Below, piece by piece: positions 1 through 11,922 of a stretch of 64,000 bases of DNA; within the stretch, counting starts at the first letter, position 1; every line of letters begins with the position of its first letter. A program made the position numbers and the translations under genes. The notes below the pieces were generated by a model. It was not told where the DNA came from and made no database searches. It worked only from the letters and a program-made list of their open reading frames with translations. The DNA is taken from positions 22,250,134 through 22,314,133 of the forward strand of contig CP136065.1 in the NCBI GenBank assembly GCA_032622095.1, given 5' to 3'. This stretch comes from Siphonodentalium dalli (Eukaryota; Mollusca; Scaphopoda; Gadilida; Siphonodentaliidae).

Positions 1-361
1 CTGTGTTCAATATTTTAATTCAATGAATATTATCCTTCTTTATGGAGAGTTCTGTGGCTGAATCTCCGCCGATATTTGCTGTGAATATCTCCAGGTCTTC
101 CCGAGACTTACGTGTACTTTCCGGTCGTGGCTCAAACTCTCCGAAAATGAGTCAAGATTTCACCCCAATTTCGAGTTACCGTTGTATAAGGCATACCAAT
201 ATTCTGGGCTATATATATTCAGGTAGGAAAAGATGCGACTTATACACCAACATTTACTGTAGTCATGGATCAATTTAGATTTGTGAAGATGCTGAATCAA
301 GTCTGTCATAAAACACTGAAAATTGAAAAGTTTCGCGAAAATAATTACGAGAAACAATTCA

Positions 362-935
362 GTGATTCTTGTCGTATCTTAAGGTCTGATGGATGACTGG
401 ATTTGTCTAAATCCACCCGAAACAGGCCTATTGCAAGACATGGGGATGTTCGTGGAAACGATGTGTCATTTGGACAAATGGTTAGTTTGTCTCACAGTAT
501 ATCGTATAAGAGTACTCCATCAGGCAGTAATGGATCCGTTGAAATGACGGGACACTGACCGCAGTTATCTACATATGTTAGGCATCATAGCATCATGCCT
601 TGAGTTGATTCAGAATGCTTGTCTTGACAGGAGACTCATTCAGATGATATCTATCTCTTGAAAAGATGGCAACCAGTTCGCCATTCATACAAGCTTATGG
701 TCCCGTGTACATACGATTTGGCACCCCATCTGGACTGGTGGTAACACATACCAAACATGCAACGGGATTGATTCCTTCTTTTTTTTCAGATCGTAAATAT
801 GGTTTTTCGATCACAACCGATGCCAGTCTTCAGGAACGGGGGGTCATATTTTGGGGCAAGAGAGTACAGGGTATCAACAGTCTGGAGATGAAAGCATTAT
901 TATATACATGCAGTATTGGATACATGCATTAATAC
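362..935 (+). pseudogene. DIRS/Ngaro-like retroelement relic (RT and RNase H pieces)
   Basis: Around 390-520 one frame reads LMDDWICLNPPETGLLQDMG, which resembles the YLDDWL catalytic block of DIRS-type reverse transcriptases and the helix after it. At 666-932 another frame holds ITTDAS, VIFWGKRVQGINSLEMKAL, which matches the opening aspartate strand and the later E/L-E-K-A block of a DIRS-type RNase H. Between them a different frame gives a DL..HL.WW pattern, typical of the linker between the two domains. The pieces lie in different frames with stops, so the gene is dead. No recombinase or terminal repeats are seen nearby. The family match is from memory of motifs; a LINE or Gypsy origin is less likely. 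Confidence 0.55.
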
Positions 936-2596
936 ATGCAGTATTATATACATGTATTAACAATAAAATACTTCACACAAAGTGCTTAATATACAAACAA
1001 ATAATACAAGGTCCATATCCTTTTTTGTCAGTTAGCTCAGGAACCTTGGTTCTAAAATCAGCTCACATACATGTACTAGTAGCAGGGTCCAGAACTAGCT
1101 TGTAGATTTTTATTTTGTCTTTGGGCTCAACCAACCATGGATCCGTTTTGCAAATTTTTCACAAGAAGAACATAAATTTGTGATAGATCATAGATGCTCT
1201 CTCTTTTTCACGAAGGAGTTTATATGTTCATGCATTTTCACCAATTCCACGGTTTCCCCAAGTTTTACAACTTGTGAGTCCTTTTCAGTGCGAGTTGATT
1301 TTAATAGATCTGCATTGACCAAGACAGTCTGGTTTTCCAATGATTTTTAATTTTCTAGTCAAATCATCCACTCCTTTTACCAGTTGTGGAACAGATTTAA
1401 ACCCAATATCAGGGGAGGGTACACGTACCTAATACGGAACCATAACTGATGAACTGACGGCTTGGCATCATTCTGTCAACAGATATGATCTTGGCAACTT
1501 GGAACACGAAAATACTATCAGTCTAAATATTTAATAGTAAATATAGTGTTCCGAGAGAGAAAACAAAAAATTCTCATGATGCATCTTTAGCAAATATAGT
1601 TAATTTGTTTTTTAGTCAGATATGTTTGCTTTGGGTTTTACAAATACTGTACGGTTGCAGGATACAGCTTTCATGCTCTCATCAATTCTGCCACTGGGTT
1701 GCGAAAATAGCAGTGGGACAACACCCACACATTATTCGAATGTTGAATATGTTTAATGCAAGGTCTTCAAAACGAAGGCTGGTACCGGTACATGCTTGGG
1801 ATCTTCCAAAGAAAGAAAGAAAAATAAATAATAATAATAATAATAATTTTTTGGAAATATTGAAGAATCCTCCATTTGTACCTTAGACTTGGCCAATTTG
1901 AAAACTGGTAGCTTACATTGAAGACAACATTTTCTTGTTTGCCATTACCACTTTCGAAGGTGAAGTCACTGTAGTGATTTACAAAGTCTACACATGGGTA
2001 GCAGTGATATGAGAGTTCAATGGCAGGGCATTACTCTTTATGAAATGACCTTTTCTAAGTAGCATCATTTCTCATCAAGGTCGTTTAACCTTACTTTGAG
2101 AGAGATGTCAGAGTGGATCCGGAAAAGTGCTCTCTGATGTTTGTTGATGGAACGAATAATAACAATAATCGACCCCATACACCAGTCTCATCACAAACTA
2201 TATCTTCCTGGTTAGTTAAGCTTATAAGAAGGTTTTTTGTTTCCTTTCCAAGTGACAACAACATTACGGCTCATTTCACACTTTGGATTGAATCTTCGTG
2301 AGCACTCTTCTTTGGAGCAGGAATGATATACTTTCTGGAAAGTGCTGATTGGGCACGTTATGCATCTATATTTATCAAGTTCTACTTGACACATGTTGGC
2401 ACTGAATTGCTAAGTGTTGGTTAGATTCCCCAGGAAGTTTGCTGTGAAGGAAAATTGTGTTTTGATTATCACATGTAAATTATGTTCAGTATATGTTATG
2501 ATGTAAATCATGAAAGAACATTTCATGGAAGAACCATGGGACAACAGTATCAGACCAGAGCTACGCAGAGCAGCTATGAAATCAGCATAATTATGT
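936..2596. other. Intergenic or intronic stretch, nothing recognised
   Basis: No exon, RNA gene or repeat boundary could be supported. The stretch holds a short AAT microsatellite near 1827-1848 and scattered small open frames that match nothing I know. Confidence 0.4.
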
Positions 2597-2639
2597 ATGA
2601 ATTATGTCAGGTGAGTAGCTAATTTTTAAAATAAAATTA

Positions 2640-2961
2640 GCAGATTTGGACACAAGTCCAAATTTTATGAAAAAATTATACTCACCTGACATAATTCATT
2701 CCCGCCCTCCTCCCATCAGATACAGTTGTCACATGGCTGATTGTGGCGCCATGGGATCAAACTGAGTATACATGTATGCGCAATGCGCATGCTCGGACTA
2801 ACTAAAAACTTTAACTGGGAAACGGAACAAACGAAACGAAACGTTTCATGTTTCCGATTTTTGAGTGGCGGTTTGCGGAGGTTAAGATTAATCTAATTCT
2901 GTATGAATTATGTCAGGTGAGTATAATTTATTCATAAAATTTGGACTTGTGTCCAAATCTG
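2640..2961. repeat. Inverted-repeat element X1 with hairpin-bearing arms
   Basis: Two arms of about 58 bp face each other (2640-2697 and 2903-2961) around a core of about 205 bp. Each arm contains a small hairpin (TTTGGACTTGTGTCCAAA), the spacer TATAATTTATTCATAAAAT, and the block GTCAGGTGAG next to the core. A further inverted partial arm starts near 2597. The core begins with CCCGCCCTCCTCCC and contains GGAAACGGAAC. The same layout with different arm sequence occurs at 37451-37766. No coding capacity; a non-autonomous DNA transposon is the likeliest reading. Confidence 0.6.
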
Positions 2962-4364
2962 ATAATTTGGTTGAATTCACCAAGGCCACATCTACGCGAA
3001 ACTTTCTACGTTTTCTTCAACCGCATCACCACGTTTACTCCTTCTCCATAGCTGCTGCACACAGAACCACAATGAATACTATTGCGTGAATGTTCAACGT
3101 TGAAATAACATCTTAAACAGTGATCACTCGATATTTAGCATGATTATGAGGTGGTAATGATAAGATATTTTCAAACAAAAATATACTGAAAACTAATAGT
3201 GTGCATTGCGTATCTGCATATTCCAGTTGTAAAGTTGTGATTGAAGTAATTTGAACAAAATTGTCTACTAAGAACACGGTTTATTAGCAGCATGAAAATT
3301 AGTCTTACATACAATGTGTGTTGTACCGTCTCTTTGATCTGGTGAGACGCGGTGCTAATCTATTGAAGATATGAGTGTTTCTTTACAGTATAATAAGCAT
3401 TGCTACAAATATGTATTGTTTAATTTCACCTGGAGTGCTGACAATTCCGGAAATATAACTAACATTTAGACCGCTAGAGTGTGCACTTAAATTTCGGCGT
3501 TACATTCAATAATTAATCATCATGCCGAATGAAACTACCATTAACTGTGAGGCGAAACATTAGTTCGTGTGTTGCATGTCCGATATTATTATTTTTGGCC
3601 CGACAATTGGATGTTGGATAAGCAGGACACCCAAACTTTAAAGACGCAAATCATTGGGATTTGACTTGCGGTGCAGTGGCCGATAAATCCTTCAGATGGA
3701 TCTGTTTAATGATGTGTGTACCTTTAAAGATATTCAACAACCGACTTGTATATTATCAATACATATTTTCACTCCTATGTGGTTATCCAATATGTTGCTT
3801 TCTTTGTTGTATTGATTGCAGTTGTGGCCATTTTGACAGCCATTTCATGGCCTCGATTGTATGATTTTCTGTGCGTGTCACTCTATATATTCGCTCCCGT
3901 ACTATAATTTAACACAAACTGGTATAACGGCGTAATTCCGATGCCACAATATATCATATAATGACTTGTTTCGAGAACTGATGTAGTATAGACAACCATG
4001 TTGGATGCCATCTTGGATAACAAAGTTTCCCCACAGCGGATTTTTTGCGGATTTTGGATATGTTGTTCCTGAGACTTTTCCGCGTCGAATGACACCAAAA
4101 TCAGCTTGTATCCAATTTATTCCGGGTTGATCCACACTATCATGCATGCATTATATAATGGAGATGATTATATACAAGAAAACCATAGTCAGAAATGGTA
4201 ACGCCACCAAGATCGCATTATTAGCCATAAATATAAATAATAATACGATTATTCTATAAACTAGCTTTCAAATTTTATGCGGGAAATTTGCGTACTTCCA
4301 TATTTCAAGTTTTCCCGTTTCTCGTGTCATACATTACTTTCATCAAACTGTCTTCTTTATTACA
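2962..4364. other. Unannotated AT-rich stretch
   Basis: No exon with credible splice sites and no repeat ends recognised. Short open frames at 3661-3864 and 3883-4147 have no recognisable motif. Confidence 0.4.
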
Positions 4365-4925
4365 CAAGCTGATAGGCCCGACTTCACCCGGGCTGTTTCC
4401 CATCTGCTTTCCGGTGAAAGGTGCGATTTGACCTTCAATTGACTATTTCGAAAGTCAAGGTCAGGTCAGGGTCATGATTTGTCCAGTCCAAAACACCCCC
4501 ACCCGTAGAAAAGTACCCCTAGAAATCCGTCCGTTTTACCCAACTTGACCTTTAATGAACAATTTTGAAGGTCAAGGTAAGGTCAGAGTCATGATTTGAC
4601 CCGTCCAAAACACTCCCCCGACAAAAGTACCCATAGGTATCAAATTTCGTCGAAATCTATCCGTTTTATCCGAGTTGACCTTTGATTGGCCATATTGAAG
4701 GTCAAGGTCAGGCCGATGTCACGATTTGACCCGTTCAAAACTCTCCTCGGACCAAAGTATCCCTAGGTATCAAATTTCGCCGAAATTTGTCCGTTTTACC
4801 CAAATTGACCTTGCATTGACAGTTTTAAAGGTCAAGGTCAGGTCGGGGTCACGATTTGACCCGTCCAAAACACTTCCCGGACACAAATACCCATAAGTAT
4901 CAAATTACGTTGAAATCTATGGAAA
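4365..4925 (-). mobile_element. Helitron-like non-autonomous element, truncated
   Basis: Read on the - strand, the right end has a GC-rich hairpin (AGCCCGGGTGAAGTCGGGC), then about 10 bases and CTTG before T. This is the layout of a Helitron 3' end, with CTTG in place of the CTAG seen in the other copies. The body is three to four degenerate direct repeats of roughly 115-130 bp, each containing TTGACCTT and AAGGTCAAGGTCAGG. The same repeat type occurs in the unit at 38901-39518. The 5' TC end is not found, so this copy is probably truncated near 4925. Confidence 0.55.
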
Positions 4926-5365
4926 GCCGAGGAGGACATGTTGGTTGCTAATTGCTAGATATACGACGCGGTATTTTGAAGGTGTTTCAAACTAGGAGAT
5001 AGAAGTATTCTGCCTTTCAAATGGTGATGAATTATAGTAGTTTATTCAAATTTTATGGCATAAATTGTTATTAAAACCGTATATACTATAAAAAATTAAT
5101 GACTCGAAAATTAAGTGGGCCTTTAAACAAAGTCACAATTGCATTTAGGCTCATCTCATACTCGTCCATTCAGCGATATTCTACTGCGCAGTTTGTTATA
5201 GCCTCCAGTATTCATTGAGCGTTATACCCCCAACTGTTATAATTCGCCTTTAGCAGGCGTACTCTTGCCTCAGATTATTGAGATATTAGGTCACACATAA
5301 TCACATTAAATCGCATCGTAACATAGCAATTGTGTGGGCTGCTTGGCGTGAATATGTAATGAGAA

Positions 5366-6145
5366 ATAAGGTCATACGTAATGACATTAAACTCAAGAAA
5401 ACCCTCGAAAACAAAACAAAATCACATTTAATGTTTTACGTTATTTCCTTCATAAAAAGAATCTTCGTGATAATGAACCCTCTCGTTACTTTAGAATATA
5501 GAATTAACCTTAAAATAAAAAAAATCTTTGGAACACAGAACCTTCGGAATAACGAACCTTCGGATTGGTGAACCTTCGGAATAGCGAACATTCAGAGAAA
5601 TTTCGGAATAGTGGACCTTCGGGATAGTGAACCTTCGGAATAGAGACATGCCCCCCCCCCCCAATATTCATATTATATGCCCAGAGTTCAAAGGTATGGA
5701 CCCATAAAATTCTAAACTTGGCCCTTAAAATATTGAACTCCAAATTGGAGCCCACACAGAACACCACTTAAGTCAACTGAACCTATGTCATGTCCCAATG
5801 CGGGAGGGTCCATATATACCACAACATTCATAGTATATGCCAAGAATTCAACGGTATGGGCCCACGTAATGACATTAAATCTCAAGAAAACCAGCGAAAA
5901 CAAAACAAAATCACATTTAATGTTCTAAGTTAAGTTATTTCCTCCTGTATCTGTATCGGTGTGCGCGCATGATCAGTTCGGATGTGAGCACACACTCCAT
6001 ATAAAGAATCTTTGTGAAAATGAACCCTCTCAAATTAGTCTCAATACTTTAAAATATAGAATTAACCTAAAAATAACAAAAACCTTCGGAATAGAGAACC
6101 TTCGGAATAGCGGACCTTCGGGATAGCAAACCTTCATAATAGAAG
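5366..6145. repeat. Two direct copies of a CCTTCGGAATAG-type repeat block
   Basis: The segment at about 5366-5650 is repeated in the same orientation at about 5858-6145. Both contain GTAATGACATTAAA, AAAACAAAACAAAATCACAT and a run of short units of the form ACCTTCGGAATAGNGA. The ACCTTCGG core recalls the foldback arms at 26915-28314. A poly-C run (5649-5661) lies between the copies. Confidence 0.6.
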
Positions 6146-6149
6146 CATG

Positions 6150-7245
6150 TCCCCACAATTACACCGGTGACGTAAACACATGTGCCAATCTTAGTCGTAC
6201 TGTCGTAATTATCGGTACGATGAAACGGTGACGGAATCTGACGAGGTTTGCCGAATGTACAATCACCCAGTGAATTATCGATCGACCATTGAATATGAAA
6301 TACAGCCACGCTAGAAACACCACGTGGTGGCGTAATAAGTTTGGTGGTAATCGGCAACTAAACAAATTCTTATCATAGTTATTACCCCCCCCCCCCCATC
6401 TCTCACCCAAACGGCACCAATTTCGCGTCTTTAATCGTTTATATTCCTCGTATCACGGAGAAGAATAATATATCAATTTGCTCAAAATCTGCGCTAAAAA
6501 TAGCCCCTCCCCTGACACCAACAACGTCACTTTAGGACATTTTAACCCGCACCATTATCTTACACGTAAAAAGTTACCCCTGTTAGGCCGCCTCGGTGCC
6601 ATCTCGATTTTACCCTTAAAGTTATATATAGAACAACGTGTATGAGTTTGATGGTAATTGGCACTAAACACATTTTTATAAGTTTTTGGTGACCCTCCCG
6701 TCTCTATTTCGGACTCAAGGGCCGTCACTTTTGACATCATTAAACCACACACTTAGACTCGTTATAGAGATGAATATATATATACAATTTATGAAAATTG
6801 GCGAGTATACAAATTCGTATCAAATTTAGAGCCACCATTGCATATCTCTCACCCAAAAAGCACAAATTTGGCGCATTTAAACCACACGATTAGATTATTT
6901 GTATCACGGAGAAGAATATGTATCAATCAGGTGGAAATCGGTGCTAAACATATTGTTTATCAATGTTTGTGTCCCTCTCACCATCTAGGCACCCCTGACT
7001 CGAATGGCCCCACTTTTGACATCTTTAAACCACACAATTAGACTCCTGATATCATGGAGATTATTATTTGTAAGTTTGGTGCTAATCCGCGACTAAACAA
7101 ATTTTTATCAAATATAGTGCCCACCCGACCCTTATCTTTCATCAAAGCAGCACCAATATTACCTCTTTAAAATCACACGATGCAAGCATGGTTGAAAGTT
7201 ATAAGCGGGCAAAAGCGTGACCGAGTTATACACACACACACAGAC
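6150..7245. repeat. Degenerate satellite-like block
   Basis: Several diverged copies of a unit containing TCTCACCC, CACCAATTT, TTTAAACCACACGATTAGA and ATCACGGAGAAGAAT follow one another. It ends in a (CA)n tract and AGACGACGGGTTTTTAG, which resembles the 5' side of the window's Helitron-like units read on the - strand. Short open frames here are products of the repeats. Confidence 0.5.
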
Positions 7246-7251
7246 GACGGG

Positions 7252-9060
7252 TTTTTAGCTCACCTGAGACGAAGTCTCCGGTGGAGCTATAGTCATCACT
7301 ACTTGTCCGTCGTCCGTCCATCCGTCCGTTTGTCCGTCCGTTTGTCCAACAATTCTTTGAACATCTTCTCCTCTGGAACCGTAACACTTAATTGGTTCAT
7401 ATTTGGTGTGGATGTTCCCTAGGTGACTCTCATTCAGATTTGTTCAAATGAGGTCACCCGGTCAAATAGTTGCGAAGCTAGGACCATAACTCTCTACCAT
7501 AGTAATTCTTACAGCGACTTCTTCTCGAATTTCATTGGGCCGAATGGGTGCATATTTGGTATAAACGGTCCTTGGGGAACTGTGGTTCCGATTTGTTCAA
7601 ATGAGGTCACTGGGTCAAATGTGGGCGGAGCCAGTGACATAACTAAACAAAAACAAACATTTATAAATTCAGATTTTTGGAATTTTCAGGGCGACCTTTC
7701 TCAATTTAACAAACAGAGAAATTATTTTTTAAACATGTTATAAAATTTTGAAATTTAAAACAAGTGACACGATTATAACATCTGCAGAGTTATGAAACTT
7801 TACTCTATAATGAAATTATGGAAACATTCCACCCTCCCCCACCCACCCCCTCCCACATGGCCCAGACCCACCCCCACCCTGCCATCAACCAACATCCCTT
7901 CCAAGCCATATCACCTCTCAATTTAATTAATACCTCTTCTCACCACAGACGCATATATATCTGCAAAGACACAGGTCATTAATTTAGATTATAATAATAT
8001 ATGTCATCTGGCTAGTTTATGTAAACATATCTGTAGCAATTTAAAAACAAACTGGTGCTCTCAAGGTCAGGTGATGACTGATGGGTTTCCCTGACATTCA
8101 ATGGTACTGTGAATGGCTTAGATTTCTTCAAGTCTGGAAATAGTGTGTCTGACATTTACAGAGTGAGGTCCCCAGATGGTGAATTTAGTGTTGCTATCCA
8201 TACAGCATGCTAGCATTACCAAATACACCCTCCAGGACCCTAATTCTGTTAGGCCTCATCTTCTGGGAAGTATCCTAAGTAACAAATTGACAGTTTGTTA
8301 TAGTAACTTTTTTTCACCTGTTCAGTTTCAATGTCCCCTAATTTGCAGAAGATAAAATGCATAATTGATGTGCTCAATGAGTGTGTATCACCAACTTCAA
8401 CTGTAGGACTTCAATCTGTTCCTAGGTTTGTATTGGCCATTGAGGTCTAATCAGATTGAGGATGAATTAGGTGATGCTAGCCTGCCTTACGGAATATTGT
8501 CATTAAATTCACCTTTTGCAAATGTCAGCCATACTAAATTCAGGCTTGGCCATTTCATATTATTTTCTTAATCACCACGGGGTATATATTGGATTAAATT
8601 TGTCTTCTATCTGTCAGGCTTCCATCCGTTTGCCTGTTGGGATGTCTATCCATCTATTTATCAACACTTGTTTTCTTCTCCATATTAAAGACGGAATGTG
8701 TTTATATATTTCAGTGTGCATGTTCCCTAGGTGTCTCACAATCAGATTTGTTCAATTAAGTTCATCACATCAAATACATTTAGGTGCGAAGCCAGGGCCA
8801 TAACTCTTTCCCCCTCCATAGTAATTCTTAAAACAGATTTTTCTCAGGAACCATTGGGCCTATAGAGCTTATATTTGGTATGGAGGGGCCTTGGGTGACC
8901 GGGGTTCAGATTTGTTCAAATGGGGTCATTTTTAGGAAATGGGGTCCCCAGAGGGTGAATTTGGTGATGTTAGCCCACCTTGCGGAATACTGTCATTAAA
9001 TTCACATGCAAAGGTCAGACACACTAAATACAGACTCGGCTGTTCCAATATTAGTTTCTT
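7252..9060 (+). repeat. Hairpin-headed dispersed repeat and decayed relatives
   Basis: The head at 7254-7288 is a hairpin (AGCTCACCTGAGACG / CGAAGTCTCCGGTGGAGCT) followed by a GTCCGTCC-rich leader. The body is a repeated unit containing GACCATAACTCT, ATAGTAATTCTTA, and TTTGTTCAAATGAGGTCAC. More diverged copies follow at about 8580-8960. Fragments of a small inverted-repeat family (GGTGAATTTAGTGAT...ATTAAATTCACC) lie at 8168-8515 and 8938-9005. No coding capacity. Relatives are at 16925-17060 and 63118-63330. Confidence 0.55.
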
Positions 9061-9945
9061 AACCACCACTTATCCAGGTGAAATCATACCCTGATTTTTA
9101 ATGTTAAACTGTTGGACCGAATTGGCCAGAAATTTTAACTTTATGGGGGGTGTCAGGTTGGTAATTTTCCAATGTTTGAGAGCTTAAAGTACTGGTACCA
9201 TGCAGTCATAAAATTCAACCTAAGAGGAATGTACAACAGGAATTTTGTGAACTTAATACTGTGGTATGGTTGTCCTCTTTAAAAGGTAAGAGGTTGGAGA
9301 TTTGTCAGTGATGTGCAATTAGAAATTTCAAGGTGAAGAGCCCTGCTCATCTGAGTACATCCAGCTATGTCCATGTTTAGAACTACTTGTCTTAAGTGAT
9401 TTTGTCAAGTACTGACTCTTGTAGTCTTCAGAGTCCCCGTCTTCTCAGTCCTTACAGTCTGGTGAGCGATCCACAGTCATTGACTGTTTTGTATATATAT
9501 ATAGTTAAGAATGATGATGTGTGTTGTAAATTTGGATTAATATTCGTAAAAATAACTACTTTCATCAAGAGTATTCTGCATTTCTATTTGATTACCCTTC
9601 CGGAGTGTATCACATCACTTTAATCCGAATCCTTTGGCAGGTAGAGCGACAATATGTTGCCGTACTGTTAGCGGGTGGAACGACATATAATTTATAGTAG
9701 TTTTGTGGTAATATTATGTTACTATATAATATACTTAACTTCGAGAACTCATATCCTAAAAGGAAACTTTTCATAGTTATAATGTGGATGGATATTATTT
9801 TAATTATCTAAAATGATTCATGCTTTTAATAATGTTGTTTTTACGATTTATTTGTAATATAGGTGATTGTTACCATGTTACTCAGTATATTTGCAAAAAT
9901 ATAGTCACCCATGGATATGATGCCATTGTCATCATATAAGATGTA

Positions 9946-10133
9946 CAGTAATGCTCGAATTAATCGACTCCTCAACCGCAGCAGAATTATGGGTAACTTT
10001 TCAGGATTTAGTCGGAAATATGGCTCGGGAGAGCTTTCCGATGAATGGCAACAAGCCATATTTCTGACTAAATCCTGAAAAGTTACCCATAATTATGCTG
10101 TGGTTAAGGAGTCAATTAATTAGAGCATTACTC
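9946..10133. mobile_element. Palindromic mariner-type MITE, copy 1
   Basis: Almost the whole element is one inverted repeat. The ends are CAGTAATGC... and ...GCATTACTC, flanked by TA on both sides. The arms contain GAATTATGGGTAACTTTTC and ATATGGCTTGTTGCCATTC-like sequence. The CAGT ends and TA target fit Tc1/mariner MITEs. Nine copies occur in the window. Confidence 0.75.
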
Positions 10134-10643
10134 TACTCACCCGCCAAATGATAACAGTGAAAAGAAACGTTTTGCTGGGTTGTTTAAACCCCCATAGCAA
10201 ATAAGTTTTCTTTAATACTAATGCAGGTTATTTTCATAAATTTTGCATCAAAATTGGTGCGTAAATGCCAGTCTTTAATAGAAGTTCAAATAAATTAAAT
10301 TACTTTGTTATCAGGCACCAAATATCTGGAAGGCCTCTGGCATCAACAACTGTTATTTGCAATTTATCCAAATTAAAAAAACAATTCATAACTCATTCTT
10401 CAATTTATTAATTAGAAATTTAATAGTTTAAAGAAGTAAATGTCTAAGATAAGAGGCTTTGGAGGATAGATTCTATACAATGTTTGGAAAATAGTAAGTT
10501 TTTTTTTAACTGTAAAATTTCCTATACATCCATTAATTTCTTAATTAAAATAAAAAGCCTTCCTCCCTCATCCAAATTCCCATATGTAAATGGACTGAGA
10601 ACACAGGTATTTATTCTAATGGCCTAAGTTATATAATGTAGTA

Positions 10644-10773
10644 CAGTAATGCTATAAGTAATCGACTTCTTAGACACAGCAGAATTATGGGTAACTTTTC
10701 AGGATTTAGTCGGAAATATGGCTTGTTGCCATTCATCGGAAAACTCTCTCGGGAGAGCTTTCCGGTGTTACTC
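10644..10773. mobile_element. Mariner-type MITE, copy 2 (deleted second arm)
   Basis: The first arm is complete from CAGTAATGC after a TA. The second arm is cut down to the central GAGAGCTTTCCGG and a terminal TTACTC before TA, so an internal deletion removed most of it. Confidence 0.7.
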
Positions 10774-11002
10774 TACCTCTAACTCTTGTTGGTGAAATGA
10801 TTCCGTTCATTAATCAGTGATTAATTTTGGGATTAACGACGGTCACTAAAATATTTACATTTACATGTTAATGTGCGGAACACTGTACTAAGGGAATACA
10901 TTGCATTGCAATACCAACAAAATCATGTTGGAAGTCAGATATGTGTGCTGTTGATTCCATTGAATTGAGCGGGTGCAAACTTATATTTGATTTTTTTCAT
11001 AG

Positions 11003-11105
11003 ATTGCATTTGAATCTGTACGAGGACGAGGACGAGGACGAGGCCATAGAGGAGACATAGCACTGGATGATGTCAAGATTGTTGATGGATCATGCACCCA
11101 ACGGA
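11003..11105 (+). CDS. MAM-domain C-terminal exon of a mosaic extracellular protein
   Basis: The exon follows a pyrimidine-rich acceptor (TTTTTTTCATAG) and ends before GTGAGTG. It enters in phase 0 and leaves in phase 1. It encodes IAFESVRG, then an RG run, then GDIALDDVKIVDGSC. This is the standard end of a MAM domain (F.EG..G, DIALDD, final Cys). MAM domains are extracellular adhesion modules found in receptor phosphatases, meprins and enteropeptidase. The first part of the domain must lie on earlier exons that I could not find, probably upstream of the window. The RG run is coded by four ACGAGG hexamers (11019-11042), a microsatellite inside the exon. The next exon is the Frizzled-type exon at 15393. 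No stop or frameshift. Confidence 0.85.
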
Positions 11106-11202
11106 GTGAGTGAATGGATATCATTTGGATCATCCTGAGTGCAACGTCCACTTAATGTTTGAATTCCCATATCACATTCAATACAACATATTTTATATTA
11201 TA

Positions 11203-11922
11203 CTAGCTGATATGCCAGCCACTGGCGGGATTGGTCCCATGGCTTTGGTTGATCCATTAATTTTTGTTTTTCAATGTTTTTCAAGGGTGGACAAACTGAC
11301 CCGACGAAAATATTCCCTGTTCCGAGTTGACCATACATAACAAATTTCATGTCACTGCCACCGCTGATGCCCGAAATATCGTCCAAGGTCATTTGCGGGT
11401 ACCCGTTTCAAGGTCAAGTTGGGTAGATAAAATAACCCGACAAAATAGTCCCCAACCCGGGTTGACCATACATCACACATTTCATGTCGCTGCCACCACT
11501 GACGACCGAGATATCGCCCAAGGCTATTTGTGGGTACCTGTTTCAAGGTCAAGGTCACCTCGGGCGGACAAACTGACTCGACGAAAATCTCCCCCGTCCC
11601 TTGGAACCCCTAAGTACGAAATTCCGTCTCGATATCCCCAGTTTCCGAGATGGTCAAATGTCGTATTTTCACTAAAGTCGATAAACGCTCTTTAATAGCG
11701 ATGCCTCTTATACAAACGCTCATTAAATATCACGCGATTAACCCATCAATCCCCATTGTGGTGGCAGTTGAAGGGTGAAGGAGTGGTCGCACGGGCTCGC
11801 GAATGGTCCGAGTCCACTGTCTGTGACTTTTTATCCTTACACAGCAAGTTTGGGTTCAATCAGCCCAGCAGTTCTCAAGTCTATAGCGGACATATATACG
11901 AAGTCTCAAAATATATAGTAGA
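11203..11922 (-). mobile_element. Helitron-like element, 3' partner in a head-to-tail pair
   Basis: On the - strand it starts with TCTACTATATATTTTGAGAC at 11922. It ends with a hairpin (GCCAGTGGCTGGC), ATATCAG and CTAG at 11203-11206, followed by T. The body has two to three repeats of about 135 bp containing TTTCAAGGTCAAG and GTTGACCATACAT. No protein-coding capacity. It starts about 97 bp after the MAM exon, inside the intron. Its first base directly abuts the last base of the next element. Confidence 0.7.

Noticed and set aside
4431-4920. Hormone-receptor-like binding sites (AAGGTCA repeats)
   Set aside because: The AAGGTCA words are part of Helitron internal repeats present in several elements, so there is no specific reason to call regulation.
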